From contig NZ_CP087724.1 in assembly GCF_024972755.1 (NCBI RefSeq), positions 1,178,001 through 1,242,000 on the forward strand: a stretch of DNA of 64,000 nt. Reading direction: 5' to 3'. This DNA is from Halanaeroarchaeum sp. HSR-CO (lineage in GTDB: Archaea > Halobacteriota > Halobacteria > Halobacteriales > Halobacteriaceae). Positions within the stretch are counted from its first letter, which is position 1. Every line of letters begins with the position of its first letter. Below the pieces are notes generated by a model, which had not been told where the DNA came from, did no database searches, and saw only the letters and a program-made list of their open reading frames with translations. The position numbers were made by a program, and so were the translations under genes. This document shows, one piece after another, positions 32,086 through 41,041 of the stretch.

Positions 32086-34502
32086 GACGATCCCTCCTCG
32101 AACGCCACACGGATGTCGCCGTCGTGGGTACGCCGCATCGGTTTCAGTTCCCCTTCGATCCAGAGATCCAACTGATCGTCGAAGTGGCTGGAGAAGTAAT
32201 CCCCGGAGTTCCCACCCGGCAGCACACTCCCGGCGTCGCCGCCAGGGGTGACGATCATCCGCCACGAGGATCCAACGTCGTCCTCCACGCGGAAATTCTT
32301 CACCGTGACTGGGGACCCGCCCATCGGCTCTTCCCGATAGTTGAGAAATCCGGCCTCGCTCCCCAGTGGATGAGACACTGCTCGGGTCGTGTTCCAGTCG
32401 CCGTACGTCGACCATCCGTTCTCTTCGATCTCCTGGAGAGCGGTCCGTAACGAATCGACCATCGTGTCCTTCCGTGACCGGTCCTCGTAGAGCGGGCTAT
32501 CGGGTGAGAGTTTCGCCACGACCCAGTCGCTCGGATAGTAGCTATCGTCGAGGTCGGCCTCGGAGAACGTCGGCTCGACCGTGGCTTCGACGAACGCATC
32601 GATCCAGCGCGCGAAGACCAGTGCAGCATACGAGTCGCGTTCCATCAGGTAGTTCCAGTCGTCGAGGGCATCGACTGCCGCCGTCGCTTTCGAAGAGAGA
32701 TCCGTACCCGTTGTGGCGTCGACCAGTTCGGGAACGAGATCCGCTGCGCGACCATCGTAGACGTCGGTCTGGAGGTCCTGGAAGAAGGACAGGTCCATCG
32801 GTCCTCCCGACTCGAGTCGTTCTTCGAGGCGCTCGTAGATGCGTGCACCACGGTATGGGGTCGAATACGCCGTCCCAATGTAGTGACGAGGGTCGTCGAC
32901 GACCCGCTGGTTTGCGGTCGCGAGGACCGCTGGGTCGATAGCGTGTGGTTTCTCGTCGAAGGGGACGAATCCCTCCCAGGTCGATTCACCGAACGGAGTG
33001 AATCCCTCCCACTCTCCCGCTCCGGCGGAGCCGTCGAAGATGCGGTTACCGGGCACGACCTCACCATCGATGCGGCGTCTCGGCAACTTCCCAGTTGCGT
33101 AGTACATCGTTCTTCCGTCCGCGTCGGCGTAGACGAGGTTCTGTGTCGGGAGATCGAATTTCTTCGTCGATTCCAGCATCGCATCGAGTCCTTCGTTGTG
33201 TCCGAACTCGTAGATCGCTTCTGTCGTTCGCGTCGCCGAGTGGCCGGTCCACGCGACGCCGACCCGTCGTCCCTCTCGTTCGAGAACTGGTCCGTGGACC
33301 GTCTTCCGGATCGTTCGACTCCTGTCCTCGCCATCCGAGACTCGTATCTTCCGTCGTTCCGTGTCGAAATCACGCCACTCGCCCTCGTATCGGTATCGTT
33401 CGCCGTCCTCGTCTATCTCGTAGTCGTAGACGTCGAGAACGTCGGCACCGACGTTCGTGAACGACCAGACGCCGTAGCCGTTCCTGCCAGCGATCACGAA
33501 CGGGACGCCCGGAAAGGTGACGCCGCGAACCGAGTTCTCGGGCGTTTCGACGTGCTGTTCGTACCAGACCGGCGGGACCATCAACTCCAGATGGGGGTCG
33601 TAGGCGAGAAGTGGTGACCCGGTCGCGGTGTGATCCCCCGAGACCACCCAGCTATTGGAGCCGATACCGGGCGCCGATTCGAACATCGACAACCAGTCGA
33701 TCAGAGCCTTCCCGCCCGTCACCGCCTCTGAGTCCGCCGTTTTCGACGCCTCGTCGAGGTTCCGAATGGTGGCGTCCATCGAACCCTGATTGCGTGTCGT
33801 GTCCAGCTCGTCTCGGAGGATGGGGACATCGTGATCCAGCCGTTCTGGGAAGAGCTCCTGTACGAGCTCCGACCCGAGGCGGTCGGCGAGGACTGCCCGA
33901 CGTAACGCACCGAAGTTCCCCGTCAGCCCCCACGATATCTGCTTTTCCATGAGCATCGTATCCACCGGAGTCCACCGTCGTGGCTCGTACTCGAGAAGCT
34001 CGAATTCCAGGGGGAGCTGGTCGCTCTGCATCGAGGCGTCGACTCCATCCGCGAACGCTTCGACGAGGGGGCCGACGGGCCCCGCTTGAATCAGGTCCCA
34101 CGTGGCTTCAGCGGCACCCGTGAAATCCATGGCGACGTGGAACTCGTCGCTTTCGAGCGTCGCCTCGCCGACCACCTCCGACAGCCGTCCACCCATTACT
34201 CGCCGCTGGAGATCCATCTGGAAGAGTCGGTCGAACGCCTGAACGTAACCGACGGCGAAGTACGCGGCCCGTTCTGACGCCGCGTCGATGTGCGGGACGC
34301 CGTAGTCGTCGACCTGGAGTGTCGCATTGCCGTGAGGGCTTTCGACGGTCGACGGAAGTTCTCGGTCCGCGGCGTCCCACAGTCCACCGGAGAGCGGGGC
34401 GAACTGGTCGAGAAGGTCGGACGCCGATGAGAGAGTTAGCCCCCCGACTCCTGCACCGAGTATCCCCGCGAGTACGCGACGGCGTGTCGTCTCTCGCGGC
34501 AT
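32082..34502 (-). CDS. Penicillin-acylase-family (Ntn) hydrolase, Tat-exported
   Basis: 806-residue N-terminal-nucleophile amidase. The start has a twin-arginine signal (TTRRRVLAGILGAGVGGLTL). The alpha-chain-like region begins PHGNATLQVDDYGVPHI. The autocatalytic site is GSNSWVVSG, with the predicted new N-terminal Ser at residue 282. Beta-chain landmarks (SPLLAYDPHLEL, then VRGVTFPGVPFVIAGRNGYGVWSFTNVGAD) follow. In other organisms such enzymes cleave acylated amides including acyl-homoserine lactones and beta-lactams; the natural substrate here is unknown. It shares a message with a small membrane protein. Confidence 0.9.
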   Translation of the reverse strand: MPRETTRRRVLAGILGAGVGGLTLSSASDLLDQFAPLSGGLWDAADRELPSTVESPHGNATLQVDDYGVPHIDAASERAAYFAVGYVQAFDRLFQMDLQRRVMGGRLSEVVGEATLESDEFHVAMDFTGAAEATWDLIQAGPVGPLVEAFADGVDASMQSDQLPLEFELLEYEPRRWTPVDTMLMEKQISWGLTGNFGALRRAVLADRLGSELVQELFPERLDHDVPILRDELDTTRNQGSMDATIRNLDEASKTADSEAVTGGKALIDWLSMFESAPGIGSNSWVVSGDHTATGSPLLAYDPHLELMVPPVWYEQHVETPENSVRGVTFPGVPFVIAGRNGYGVWSFTNVGADVLDVYDYEIDEDGERYRYEGEWRDFDTERRKIRVSDGEDRSRTIRKTVHGPVLEREGRRVGVAWTGHSATRTTEAIYEFGHNEGLDAMLESTKKFDLPTQNLVYADADGRTMYYATGKLPRRRIDGEVVPGNRIFDGSAGAGEWEGFTPFGESTWEGFVPFDEKPHAIDPAVLATANQRVVDDPRHYIGTAYSTPYRGARIYERLEERLESGGPMDLSFFQDLQTDVYDGRAADLVPELVDATTGTDLSSKATAAVDALDDWNYLMERDSYAALVFARWIDAFVEATVEPTFSEADLDDSYYPSDWVVAKLSPDSPLYEDRSRKDTMVDSLRTALQEIEENGWSTYGDWNTTRAVSHPLGSEAGFLNYREEPMGGSPVTVKNFRVEDDVGSSWRMIVTPGGDAGSVLPGGNSGDYFSSHFDDQLDLWIEGELKPMRRTHDGDIRVAFEEGSS

Positions 34503-34579
34503 CTATCGAATTCCGCGCGGGAACGACGATCGGTCTCCCGTGTGGTCTTCGAACACTGTCGGTCCACTGATGAGGCCGA

Positions 34580-34819
34580 CTATGCGAGAGTGTCGCATAC
34601 GAAACTGTATGTGACACCCTGAGTTAGGCGTTCGTCTGGGTGTGACGAGGTAGTCGGCAGTCCGCTCCGGCGGTCCTCAATTCGCGATTCGCGGTCGTCG
34701 ATAGTTTCTTCGACGGTTCCCCGTGCAGTATCGCTCAGCTCATCGGCTACGGTCACTGCGTCGTCGAAACCATCTCGAAGACCCTCGACGGCGGTTTCGA
34801 TGTCGTCGGACGCGCTCAT
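34580..34819 (-). CDS. Small acidic helical protein
   Basis: 79-residue protein from ATG at 34819 (MSASDDIETAVEGL). The first 50 residues form an acidic amphipathic helix region (RDGFDDAVTVADELSDTARGTVEETIDDRES). The remainder (TYSFVCDTLA end) is less typical. No family is recognised, and it could be a shorter protein or a stress-type accessory. The divergent gene at 34930 is 110 nt away across an AT-rich spacer. Confidence 0.45.
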   Translation of the reverse strand: MSASDDIETAVEGLRDGFDDAVTVADELSDTARGTVEETIDDRESRIEDRRSGLPTTSSHPDERLTQGVTYSFVCDTLA

Positions 34820-34929
34820 AGAGGGATAGGACGGTTCTCGAGGGTTCTGCCAGAAGTAGTTATAATTCCTACAAACTGAAAATGATAGTAGATTATCAAT
34901 ATTAGGGCGTCCACTGTTGAATCGGGCCG

Positions 34930-35385
34930 ATGGCAACCCTGACACTCTTGAGTCCGGCGTTCGCTGATGGCGGTTCGATTCCCGAGCGGTATGGATATAC
35001 CCGAGATAACCTGAACCCGCCCCTCGAAATCGCGGGCGTCCCCGAATCGGCGGCGTCCCTCGCGCTGATCGTCGACGACCCGGACGCTGTGGAACCGGCG
35101 GGCAAGGTATGGGACCACTGGGTCGTCTGGAATATCGATCCCAATAGAACCACTATTCCGGAGGACTGGGACGCCTCGGATGCGACACAGGGAATGAACG
35201 ACTACGGTGACCCGGAATACGGGGGACCTAATCCGCCGGACCGCGAGCACACGTATCGGTTCAAGCTATACGCACTGGACGAAAAGCTGGATATCGATAC
35301 TGGTGCGACGAAGGACCGCCTCGAGGACGCAATGGCGGGAACGATCCTGGAGGAGACGCAACTGGAAGGAACGTTTGCACCCTGA
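34930..35385 (+). CDS. YbhB/YbcL-type PEBP family protein
   Basis: 151-residue phosphatidylethanolamine-binding-like protein. Landmarks are LSPAFADGGSIPERYGYTRDN at the start, ALIVDDPDA and WDHWVVWNI for the ligand pocket, and YGDPEYGGPNPPDREHTYRFKLYAL with the conserved His-Arg-like region. It probably binds a small anionic ligand. It has no signal peptide. The start ATG has an AT-rich region 30-60 nt upstream. Confidence 0.92.
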   Translation: MATLTLLSPAFADGGSIPERYGYTRDNLNPPLEIAGVPESAASLALIVDDPDAVEPAGKVWDHWVVWNIDPNRTTIPEDWDASDATQGMNDYGDPEYGGPNPPDREHTYRFKLYALDEKLDIDTGATKDRLEDAMAGTILEETQLEGTFAP

Positions 35386-35526
35386 TCACGCGTCGTCGTT
35401 TCTGCGCGCTGGTTCGACCTGCGGGCCGCGTCGACTCGGTCTGTCGGAATCCGAACCGGTCGTACCACTCCCATGCGGCAATTACGGACTCACCAATGCA
35501 GGGGGATTCGAGGGGGTGTCACCGCG

Positions 35527-36645
35527 ATGACTGACGGGGATGGGCGCGTCCCGGCGACCCGGAACTGGAGCGCACTCCGTGAGCGCCTTCTCGAGATCGG
35601 GCCGCTCTGGGCCGGTGCGGTCGGGACGGTCTTGTTGTTTCTGGTCGCCGTTCAGTTACTCGGAACCGCGACGGAAGCCGCCCAACCGGTGATCGAACGG
35701 ATCCTTCGACGTATCGTCGTCGATGACACCTCCGCACTCGGCCTCGGGTGGGCCGCTTCGTACGGATTGACGAACGGATCCGTCGTCGCGGCCCTCTCGC
35801 TGTCGCTTCTCCGCTCTGGCCTCGTCAGCCCGTCCGAGACCTATTTCATGATCGCCGGGACCCGTCTCGGTGGGACCGCCGTCATCGTCCTCGTCGGAGC
35901 GATTGATTACCTGCAAAACCGTCGAAGCCAGTCGCTGACCGAAGGAACCAGTCTCGGCCTGCTGACGTTCGTGATCACGTTCAGCATCTACATTCCAGTT
36001 ACTGCACTCGGTGCCGTCGTCCTGACGCGATATCGTTCGACGGTGTTCGAGGCGACGACGGGGCTGGGCCTGTCGATCCGTTCGTTAGAGCTCCTGGAAC
36101 CCGTCACCGATGCAGTGACGAGAGCGCTCGGCCCCACCATCACGTTGGGTGTGGCCATCGCGTTGCTCTTCGGGAGTCTCTGGTTTTTCGATTCACTCCT
36201 CGAACGTGTCCACACCGAGACTATCCGAAAGTACGTGTTTCGGCACTTCAAACGGCGGTGGATGGCCTTCGGAATCGGGCTACTGATCACGGGGCTCACG
36301 ACGAGCGTCGCCTTTTCGCTCGGCGTTATCGTGCCGCTGTACAATCGACGGTTCGTCCGCCGTGGTGAGATGGTACCGTACATCCTCGGCGCGAACATCG
36401 GCACGCTGTTCGACACGCTCGTCGTGGGATTCGTTCTCGAGACGATGGTCGGCGTCGCCATCGTCGCCCTCGTGATGGGACTGGCGACGCTTCTGACGGT
36501 GGTCGTCCTCGTCGGGTACTCTCCGTACCTGCGTGTCGTCGATGCCTGTCAGGACAAACTGCTCGAGGATCGCCGATTCTTCGTCGCCTTCGCCGCTACT
36601 CTGATCGTCCTTCCGATTGTCCTGCTCGCAATCCCACACGTATGA
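35527..36645 (+). CDS. Na+/phosphate-symporter-like membrane protein
   Basis: 372-residue protein with about nine hydrophobic segments. Two loosely repeated halves with a SYGLTNGSVVAALSLSLL stretch and GLTTSVAFSLGVIVPL, followed by PYILGANIGTLFDT, match the inverted QSS/GANIG-type repeats of the NptA/PNaS family. One half shows GANIGT clearly while the QSSS motif is altered (TTSVA), so transport of phosphate is inferred only from family. The start ATG 35527 follows the long upstream gap. The UspA gene follows after 43 nt. Confidence 0.72.
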   Translation: MTDGDGRVPATRNWSALRERLLEIGPLWAGAVGTVLLFLVAVQLLGTATEAAQPVIERILRRIVVDDTSALGLGWAASYGLTNGSVVAALSLSLLRSGLVSPSETYFMIAGTRLGGTAVIVLVGAIDYLQNRRSQSLTEGTSLGLLTFVITFSIYIPVTALGAVVLTRYRSTVFEATTGLGLSIRSLELLEPVTDAVTRALGPTITLGVAIALLFGSLWFFDSLLERVHTETIRKYVFRHFKRRWMAFGIGLLITGLTTSVAFSLGVIVPLYNRRFVRRGEMVPYILGANIGTLFDTLVVGFVLETMVGVAIVALVMGLATLLTVVVLVGYSPYLRVVDACQDKLLEDRRFFVAFAATLIVLPIVLLAIPHV

Positions 36646-36688
36646 CCGAAACTCGACCACTCAAACGACCGACACGAGTACCAAACCC

Positions 36689-37111
36689 ATGACAGTTCAC
36701 GTCCTCGTTCCGATGGACGATTCCCCGATGGCGAAGCGTGCACTCGAACACGCCCTCTCCATGCATCCCGGGGGCCAGATAACGGTCCTTCACGTCATCG
36801 ACTACGTCGAAGAGAGTTACAGCGCGAGGGCCCTTATCGGGGCTAAGGAACTCAGAGAGCGGGCCGAAGAGCGCGCCGACGCCCTTTTCCAGGAAGCGGC
36901 GGCGATCGTCGATGACCGAGGCGTGGAGTTCGAGACAGCGACCGCAGTTGGCGATCCGGCCCGTGAAATCGTCGCTTTCGCCGAGAAAGCGGACGTCGAT
37001 CAGATCGTCATCGGGAGTCACGGTCGGTCACCCGTGTCGCGAATCTTGCTCGGAAGTGTAGCCGAGACGGTGACCCGGCGCGCCCCGGTTCCAGTCACGG
37101 TGGTCCGGTAG
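36689..37111 (+). CDS. Universal stress protein (UspA family)
   Basis: 140-residue UspA-fold protein. It starts HVLVPMDDSPMAKRALEHAL and ends with the ATP-binding signature IVIGSHGRSPVSRILLGSVAETVTRRAPVPVTVV (G-x2-G-x9-G-S pattern), so it should bind ATP. It lies just after the symporter gene, a frequent pairing in haloarchaea in which Usp proteins modulate transporters. Confidence 0.93.
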   Translation: MTVHVLVPMDDSPMAKRALEHALSMHPGGQITVLHVIDYVEESYSARALIGAKELRERAEERADALFQEAAAIVDDRGVEFETATAVGDPAREIVAFAEKADVDQIVIGSHGRSPVSRILLGSVAETVTRRAPVPVTVVR

Positions 37112-37282
37112 GAGGGAATCCACGCATTCGCCGGTCGTCACCGGTTGCCAGTGTGCGTTGCCGGCGATGGCGAACAGGGGCTACGGGGTGCTGGCCTGGT
37201 GAATCGTATGGGCGGATGTCAATTCCATTCGTTTGCGAGCCCTATGGGTACTTTTACATGAGCCAGCATGCAGTGTCCGGCA

Positions 37283-38293
37283 ATGAGCGAAGCGGGAGAC
37301 AAATTTCGGCAACTCGTCGAGCACCTTCCCGAGGTCGTGTGGTTGCTCGACGAAGATCTGGACGAGACCCTCTACACTAATCCCGCATATCGTCGGCTGT
37401 TGGAGACGATAACTTCGGAACCCGACTGGCCAGTCGATGCCGAGGAATTGGTCCATCCCGAGGATACGGCGAGGGCAGCGGAATGGTTCGAAACGATTCA
37501 ACAGGATATCCGCGACGGGACCTGGAATACCGAGTATACATTCGAAGCGCGACTGACCGACGGAACCGATACCGAACACTGGCTCGAAACCATCGGGGTC
37601 CCAATCGTCGACGACGGGGGCGTCATCGGATTCGCAGGCATCTCCACGGACGTCACCGAACAAAAATCCCGCGAACGGGAACTCGAAACCAGGGTCGATC
37701 AACTCGACCAGTTCGTGAGCATGATCACCCATGACATTCGCAACCCCCTGACCGTCGCCAAGGCGAACCTCGAACTCTACGAGAAGACCCAGGATAGAGA
37801 ACGCCTCGAACGGGTCGAAGAGGCCCTTGATCGGATCGACGAACTCACGACCGATCTCGTGGCACTGGCCAGGGACGGGGACGATTCGGTCGCCATCAAT
37901 TCCGTCGACCTGGATGCCGTCGCCACGAAGGCGTGGGTGACCGTGGATACCCGCGATGCACAGTTGGAGACTGAACCGGCCGAGATTGACGCCGACGCTT
38001 CGATGCTCCAGACGGCGTTGGAGAATCTCTTCAAGAATGCAGTCGGTCACGGCGGGTCGGATGTGACGGTTCGGGTCGTCCCGACAGATGCTGGGTTCAT
38101 CGTCGAGGACACGGGGAGCGGGATATCCCCCGATCTCCGAGAGCAGGTGATGGAGCATGGCTTCACGACGGGATATAGTGGGACGGGGACCGGGTTGACG
38201 ATCGTCCAACGGATTGCCGACGAACATGGATGGGATATCGACCTCGGAGAGAGTCCCGAAGGCGGCGCCAGGTTCGAATTTCACCCCTGCTGA
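37283..38293 (+). CDS. PAS-domain sensor histidine kinase
   Basis: 336-residue cytoplasmic kinase. A PAS/PAC domain (VVWLLDEDLDETLYTNPAYRRLL to GFAGISTDVTEQK) is followed by a HisKA dimerisation region with phospho-acceptor His150 in ITHDIRNPL, and an HATPase domain with N box ENLFKNAVGHG, G1 VEDTGSGIS and G2 YSGTGTGLTIV. No membrane segment is seen. No response-regulator gene is adjacent, so the partner is elsewhere. The ATG 37283 (MSEAGD) was preferred to another five codons upstream. Confidence 0.9.
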   Translation: MSEAGDKFRQLVEHLPEVVWLLDEDLDETLYTNPAYRRLLETITSEPDWPVDAEELVHPEDTARAAEWFETIQQDIRDGTWNTEYTFEARLTDGTDTEHWLETIGVPIVDDGGVIGFAGISTDVTEQKSRERELETRVDQLDQFVSMITHDIRNPLTVAKANLELYEKTQDRERLERVEEALDRIDELTTDLVALARDGDDSVAINSVDLDAVATKAWVTVDTRDAQLETEPAEIDADASMLQTALENLFKNAVGHGGSDVTVRVVPTDAGFIVEDTGSGISPDLREQVMEHGFTTGYSGTGTGLTIVQRIADEHGWDIDLGESPEGGARFEFHPC

Positions 38294-38460
38294 TGGACGG
38301 TCTTCGCTACACAGATCGGCCGTCTCTTTCCGCATCGAGGCAGTCACGGACGAATACCCTCGGATCGGGACCGCTGCTGGAGAACGCTCTCTAGCATTTT
38401 GGAACGTTCGTGACCACCGATGATACACACCTATCACTCCGTGGCCACAACTGCGGACCG

Positions 38461-39468
38461 ATGTCTGCTCTCGGCTGGGCCCTCGTTCTCGTCGCGGTTT
38501 CCACTCTCGTCATCTGGAAGGGGAGCGGATTCTTCGAGCGGTCAGCAGAACAGCTGAGCAACCACTACGGGTTGCCGGTCGCGTTCCACGGCGCCATCGT
38601 CGTCGCCGTCGGATCCAGTTTCCCCGAGATTAGTTCGATCGTCATCAGTACGGTCTTCCATGGCGATTTCTCCCTCGGTGTCGGGGCCATCGTCGGCAGT
38701 GCTATCTTCAATCTCCTCGTCATCCCGGCACTCTCTGCGTTCTCCAGTGAGGAACTGGAGACGACCCGGAGCCTCATTCACAAAGACGCACAGTTCTACA
38801 TCATCAGCGTTCTCATCCTGTTCATCGTCTTCGCACTCGGTGCGACCTACGTTCCGGGCGGAACGAACAGCGCCGCTATCTTGACCCCGTCGCTGGCCAT
38901 TCTCCCGCTGGCCACGTACGGTGTCTATATTTTCTTACACCAGCAGGACGCCAGCGACCACGTCGCCGAGCGGACACACGGTATCAACGTGAGCCGGGCG
39001 TGGGGGACGCTGGCAGTCGCGTTGCTCGTAATCGCAGTTGGCGTGGAAGGGCTCGTTCGCGCGGCACTCTCGCTGGGAACCATCTTCGAGACCCCGAGTT
39101 TCCTCTGGGGGCTCACCGTCATCGCGGCCGCGACGAGTCTCCCCGACGCGTTCGTCAGTGTCAAGGCCGCAAAGGAAAACGACAGCATCACGAGTCTCAC
39201 GAACGTCCTCGGAAGCAACATATTCAATCTCCTGGTCGCTATCCCCATCGGTATCCTCCTGGCGGGGTCGGCCACGATCAACTTCCTCACGGCCATCCCG
39301 ACGATGGGATTTCTCACGTTCGCCTCGCTCGTGTTCATCGTCTTCACCCGTACCGACCTCGAACTGACCGATCGCGAGGCCTACGGATTTCTGGGACTGT
39401 ACGTCCTGTTCCTCGTCTGGATGACACTCGAGTCGATCGGAGTCATTCACACCGTTCGGGGCATCTAA
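38461..39468 (+). CDS. CaCA-family cation exchanger (Na+/Ca2+ type)
   Basis: 335-residue membrane protein with about ten helices and two inverted alpha repeats. Repeat 1 reads AVGSSFPEISSIVISTVFHGD with GAIVGSAIFNLLV; repeat 2 reads AAATSLPDAFVSVKAAKEND with NVLGSNIFNLLVA. Acidic residues in each repeat (Glu in PEI, Asp in PDA) bind the ion. It would exchange Ca2+ or another cation against Na+ or H+. An in-frame start 17 codons upstream exists; ATG 38461 starts right at the first helix. Confidence 0.92.
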   Translation: MSALGWALVLVAVSTLVIWKGSGFFERSAEQLSNHYGLPVAFHGAIVVAVGSSFPEISSIVISTVFHGDFSLGVGAIVGSAIFNLLVIPALSAFSSEELETTRSLIHKDAQFYIISVLILFIVFALGATYVPGGTNSAAILTPSLAILPLATYGVYIFLHQQDASDHVAERTHGINVSRAWGTLAVALLVIAVGVEGLVRAALSLGTIFETPSFLWGLTVIAAATSLPDAFVSVKAAKENDSITSLTNVLGSNIFNLLVAIPIGILLAGSATINFLTAIPTMGFLTFASLVFIVFTRTDLELTDREAYGFLGLYVLFLVWMTLESIGVIHTVRGI

Positions 39469-39510
39469 GCAGACCTGAAACCTGGTGGATAACGATTTTC
39501 CACGGCATCT

Positions 39511-40180
39511 CGTTCACCAATAGACCGGCGACCGAACCAATGAATGGAGTGTCTCCTCGAAGCAGTGCCTGACCGCTCGTTCCCAATCGGATCGGATCGA
39601 TGGATTCCGAGCCCCCTCTTCGGCCAAGAGGTAGCTCCAGGCCAACTGATGGGCTCGCCACTTCAGGGGGATCCCGGTTTCGTGAAACTGCCCCGAGAAC
39701 GTAGTGATTTCAGGTTCGCCTTCCATCGCCGACGTGAAAATCGCCAGTACTGGAGGGACACTCGTGGTCTGCGTAATTCCCGCGATCTTAGCCAGGATAT
39801 TTGGGACATTCGTGCACTTCGACCACTGACGGATACCGCCCATCACGGCTGTCTGCGAGTGGTCGAACAGCGATGCAGAACGGCGGTCGTTCGATAGGTC
39901 GGTGAACCCGACCTATCAGGCTGGCGCCGTCGGCGGCGTCGGTGGGCCTCTCGAGCGCGATGACGGTGCGGTCGAATCGGGCAACGGTATCGGCGACCGA
40001 TGTGGCGAGTGTCGCGATGATGTCGCCGCGGCCGACCATGGTGTCGAGAACGACTTCGCCCAGGGTGTGAATCCCCGTGCCCCCGATGGGTATCCCGGCG
40101 AACATACGAGAAGTAAATCGTTCGTCGAGGAACGGTGCACCGACGCGTACGAATATCCGGTGGATGGTGATCATCGTCAC
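39511..40180 (-). pseudogene. Decayed gene of unknown family with a frameshift
   Basis: Two reading frames together give a protein-like sequence. The upstream frame (40180 down to about 39915) contains MFAGIPIGGTGIHTLGEVVLDT and DTVARFDRTVIALERPTDAADG. The downstream frame (from about 39915 to 39511) continues with FTDLSNDRRSASLFDHSQTA, then NVPNILAKIAGITQTTSVPP and QLAWSYLLAEEGARNP. Both halves have haloarchaeal coding character and join near 39915 only by a frameshift. I do not recognise the family. The downstream part alone could also be a small intact gene. Confidence 0.4.
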
Positions 40181-40549
40181 CGACGTCGGAACCGTCGATC
40201 ACTCCTGTCTCCCGAAGAAACTCTCGGCGTGGGCCACCAGTGACAGACCCACGTGAATCGCGAAGCCGAGGACGCACCTGTATATTGCATCGGCGGGGAT
40301 TTCGTGATCGCGTCGACCGTTCGATCGATAGCGGCTTCCGCAGGAGAGTGTCTTCCGGTCGGTGTTGTGGAGTATTGTGTATGACGTGAGATTCGAAACC
40401 GCACTCCGCGTTTCGTTGGCACCTGTAGCGGCTCTAAGACCGTTGTTTTCGACATCATATATAAACCACGGCACCATTTTCACTTCCCAGGAATTGGGAT
40501 AAACTAACATTAACAATACGGTCGTTTACCTTGGTACGGAGACCCACCC
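40181..40549. other. Intergenic/degraded stretch upstream of a small membrane-protein gene
   Basis: No convincing gene. Short open stretches on the minus strand (for example AIYRCVLGFAIHVGLSLVAHAESF near 40210-40290) may be remnants. AT content rises toward 40500, where a promoter for the gene at 40550 is expected (taacattaac near 40505). Confidence 0.4.
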
Positions 40550-40759
40550 ATGAGCCAACCCACCTTCGAGATTGGAACGACCTGTTCGCGTCGATCGTTG
40601 ACCGTCCTGGGCGTGCCCCTACTGACCATCACCTTCGTTTTCGGCTGGTGGCTCTCCACAGGTGTCGGCGAATACATCACCACGCTCGGGGTCGTCTTGT
40701 TCGTTGCACTGTGGATCCTGTTCATGTCGATCAACACGGGAACCACGGACGTCAACTAA
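40550..40759 (+). CDS. Small two-helix membrane protein
   Basis: 69-residue protein with a short polar N-terminus (FEIGTTCSRRSLTV) and two hydrophobic segments (LGVPLLTITFVFGWWLSTG and ITTLGVVLFVALWILFMSI) with a polar end. GGAG 13 nt upstream of the ATG and an AT-rich region at 40500 support the start. No family is recognised. Confidence 0.6.
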   Translation: MSQPTFEIGTTCSRRSLTVLGVPLLTITFVFGWWLSTGVGEYITTLGVVLFVALWILFMSINTGTTDVN

Positions 40760-40836
40760 AAGCACGCGGCGACCGGAGCCCCTTTCTGGGCCATCCCTTC
40801 GTTCACCCTTTCGGACTTGCGACGCGGGCATGGACT

Positions 40837-40984
40837 TACAGATAATCTGGGCGTCCGGTACGGCGACTGGACGTATACTGACGACCTACCTGACCCCGGC
40901 TATCGGGATGTTTCGTGGTGGAACGTCGTCGGTTGGTTCGTGATCAATTGTCTTACGGCTGGACTCACCGTTCCGTTTCTATAG
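40837..40984 (+). pseudogene. C-terminal fragment of a small membrane protein
   Basis: An open stretch without a plausible start ends at TAG 40984 and reads DLPDPGYRDVSWWNVVGWFV then NCLTAGLTVPFL. The Trp/Asn-rich membrane segment has strong protein character, but the upstream part lacks an ATG or GTG near a promoter. It may be a remnant left by deletion between the two flanking genes. Confidence 0.3.
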
Positions 40985-41041
40985 GTGTGCTTATCATTCA
41001 GTACCATCGTCGTCGAGGCGAGCGGTGTTGCGGTGTGAGAG

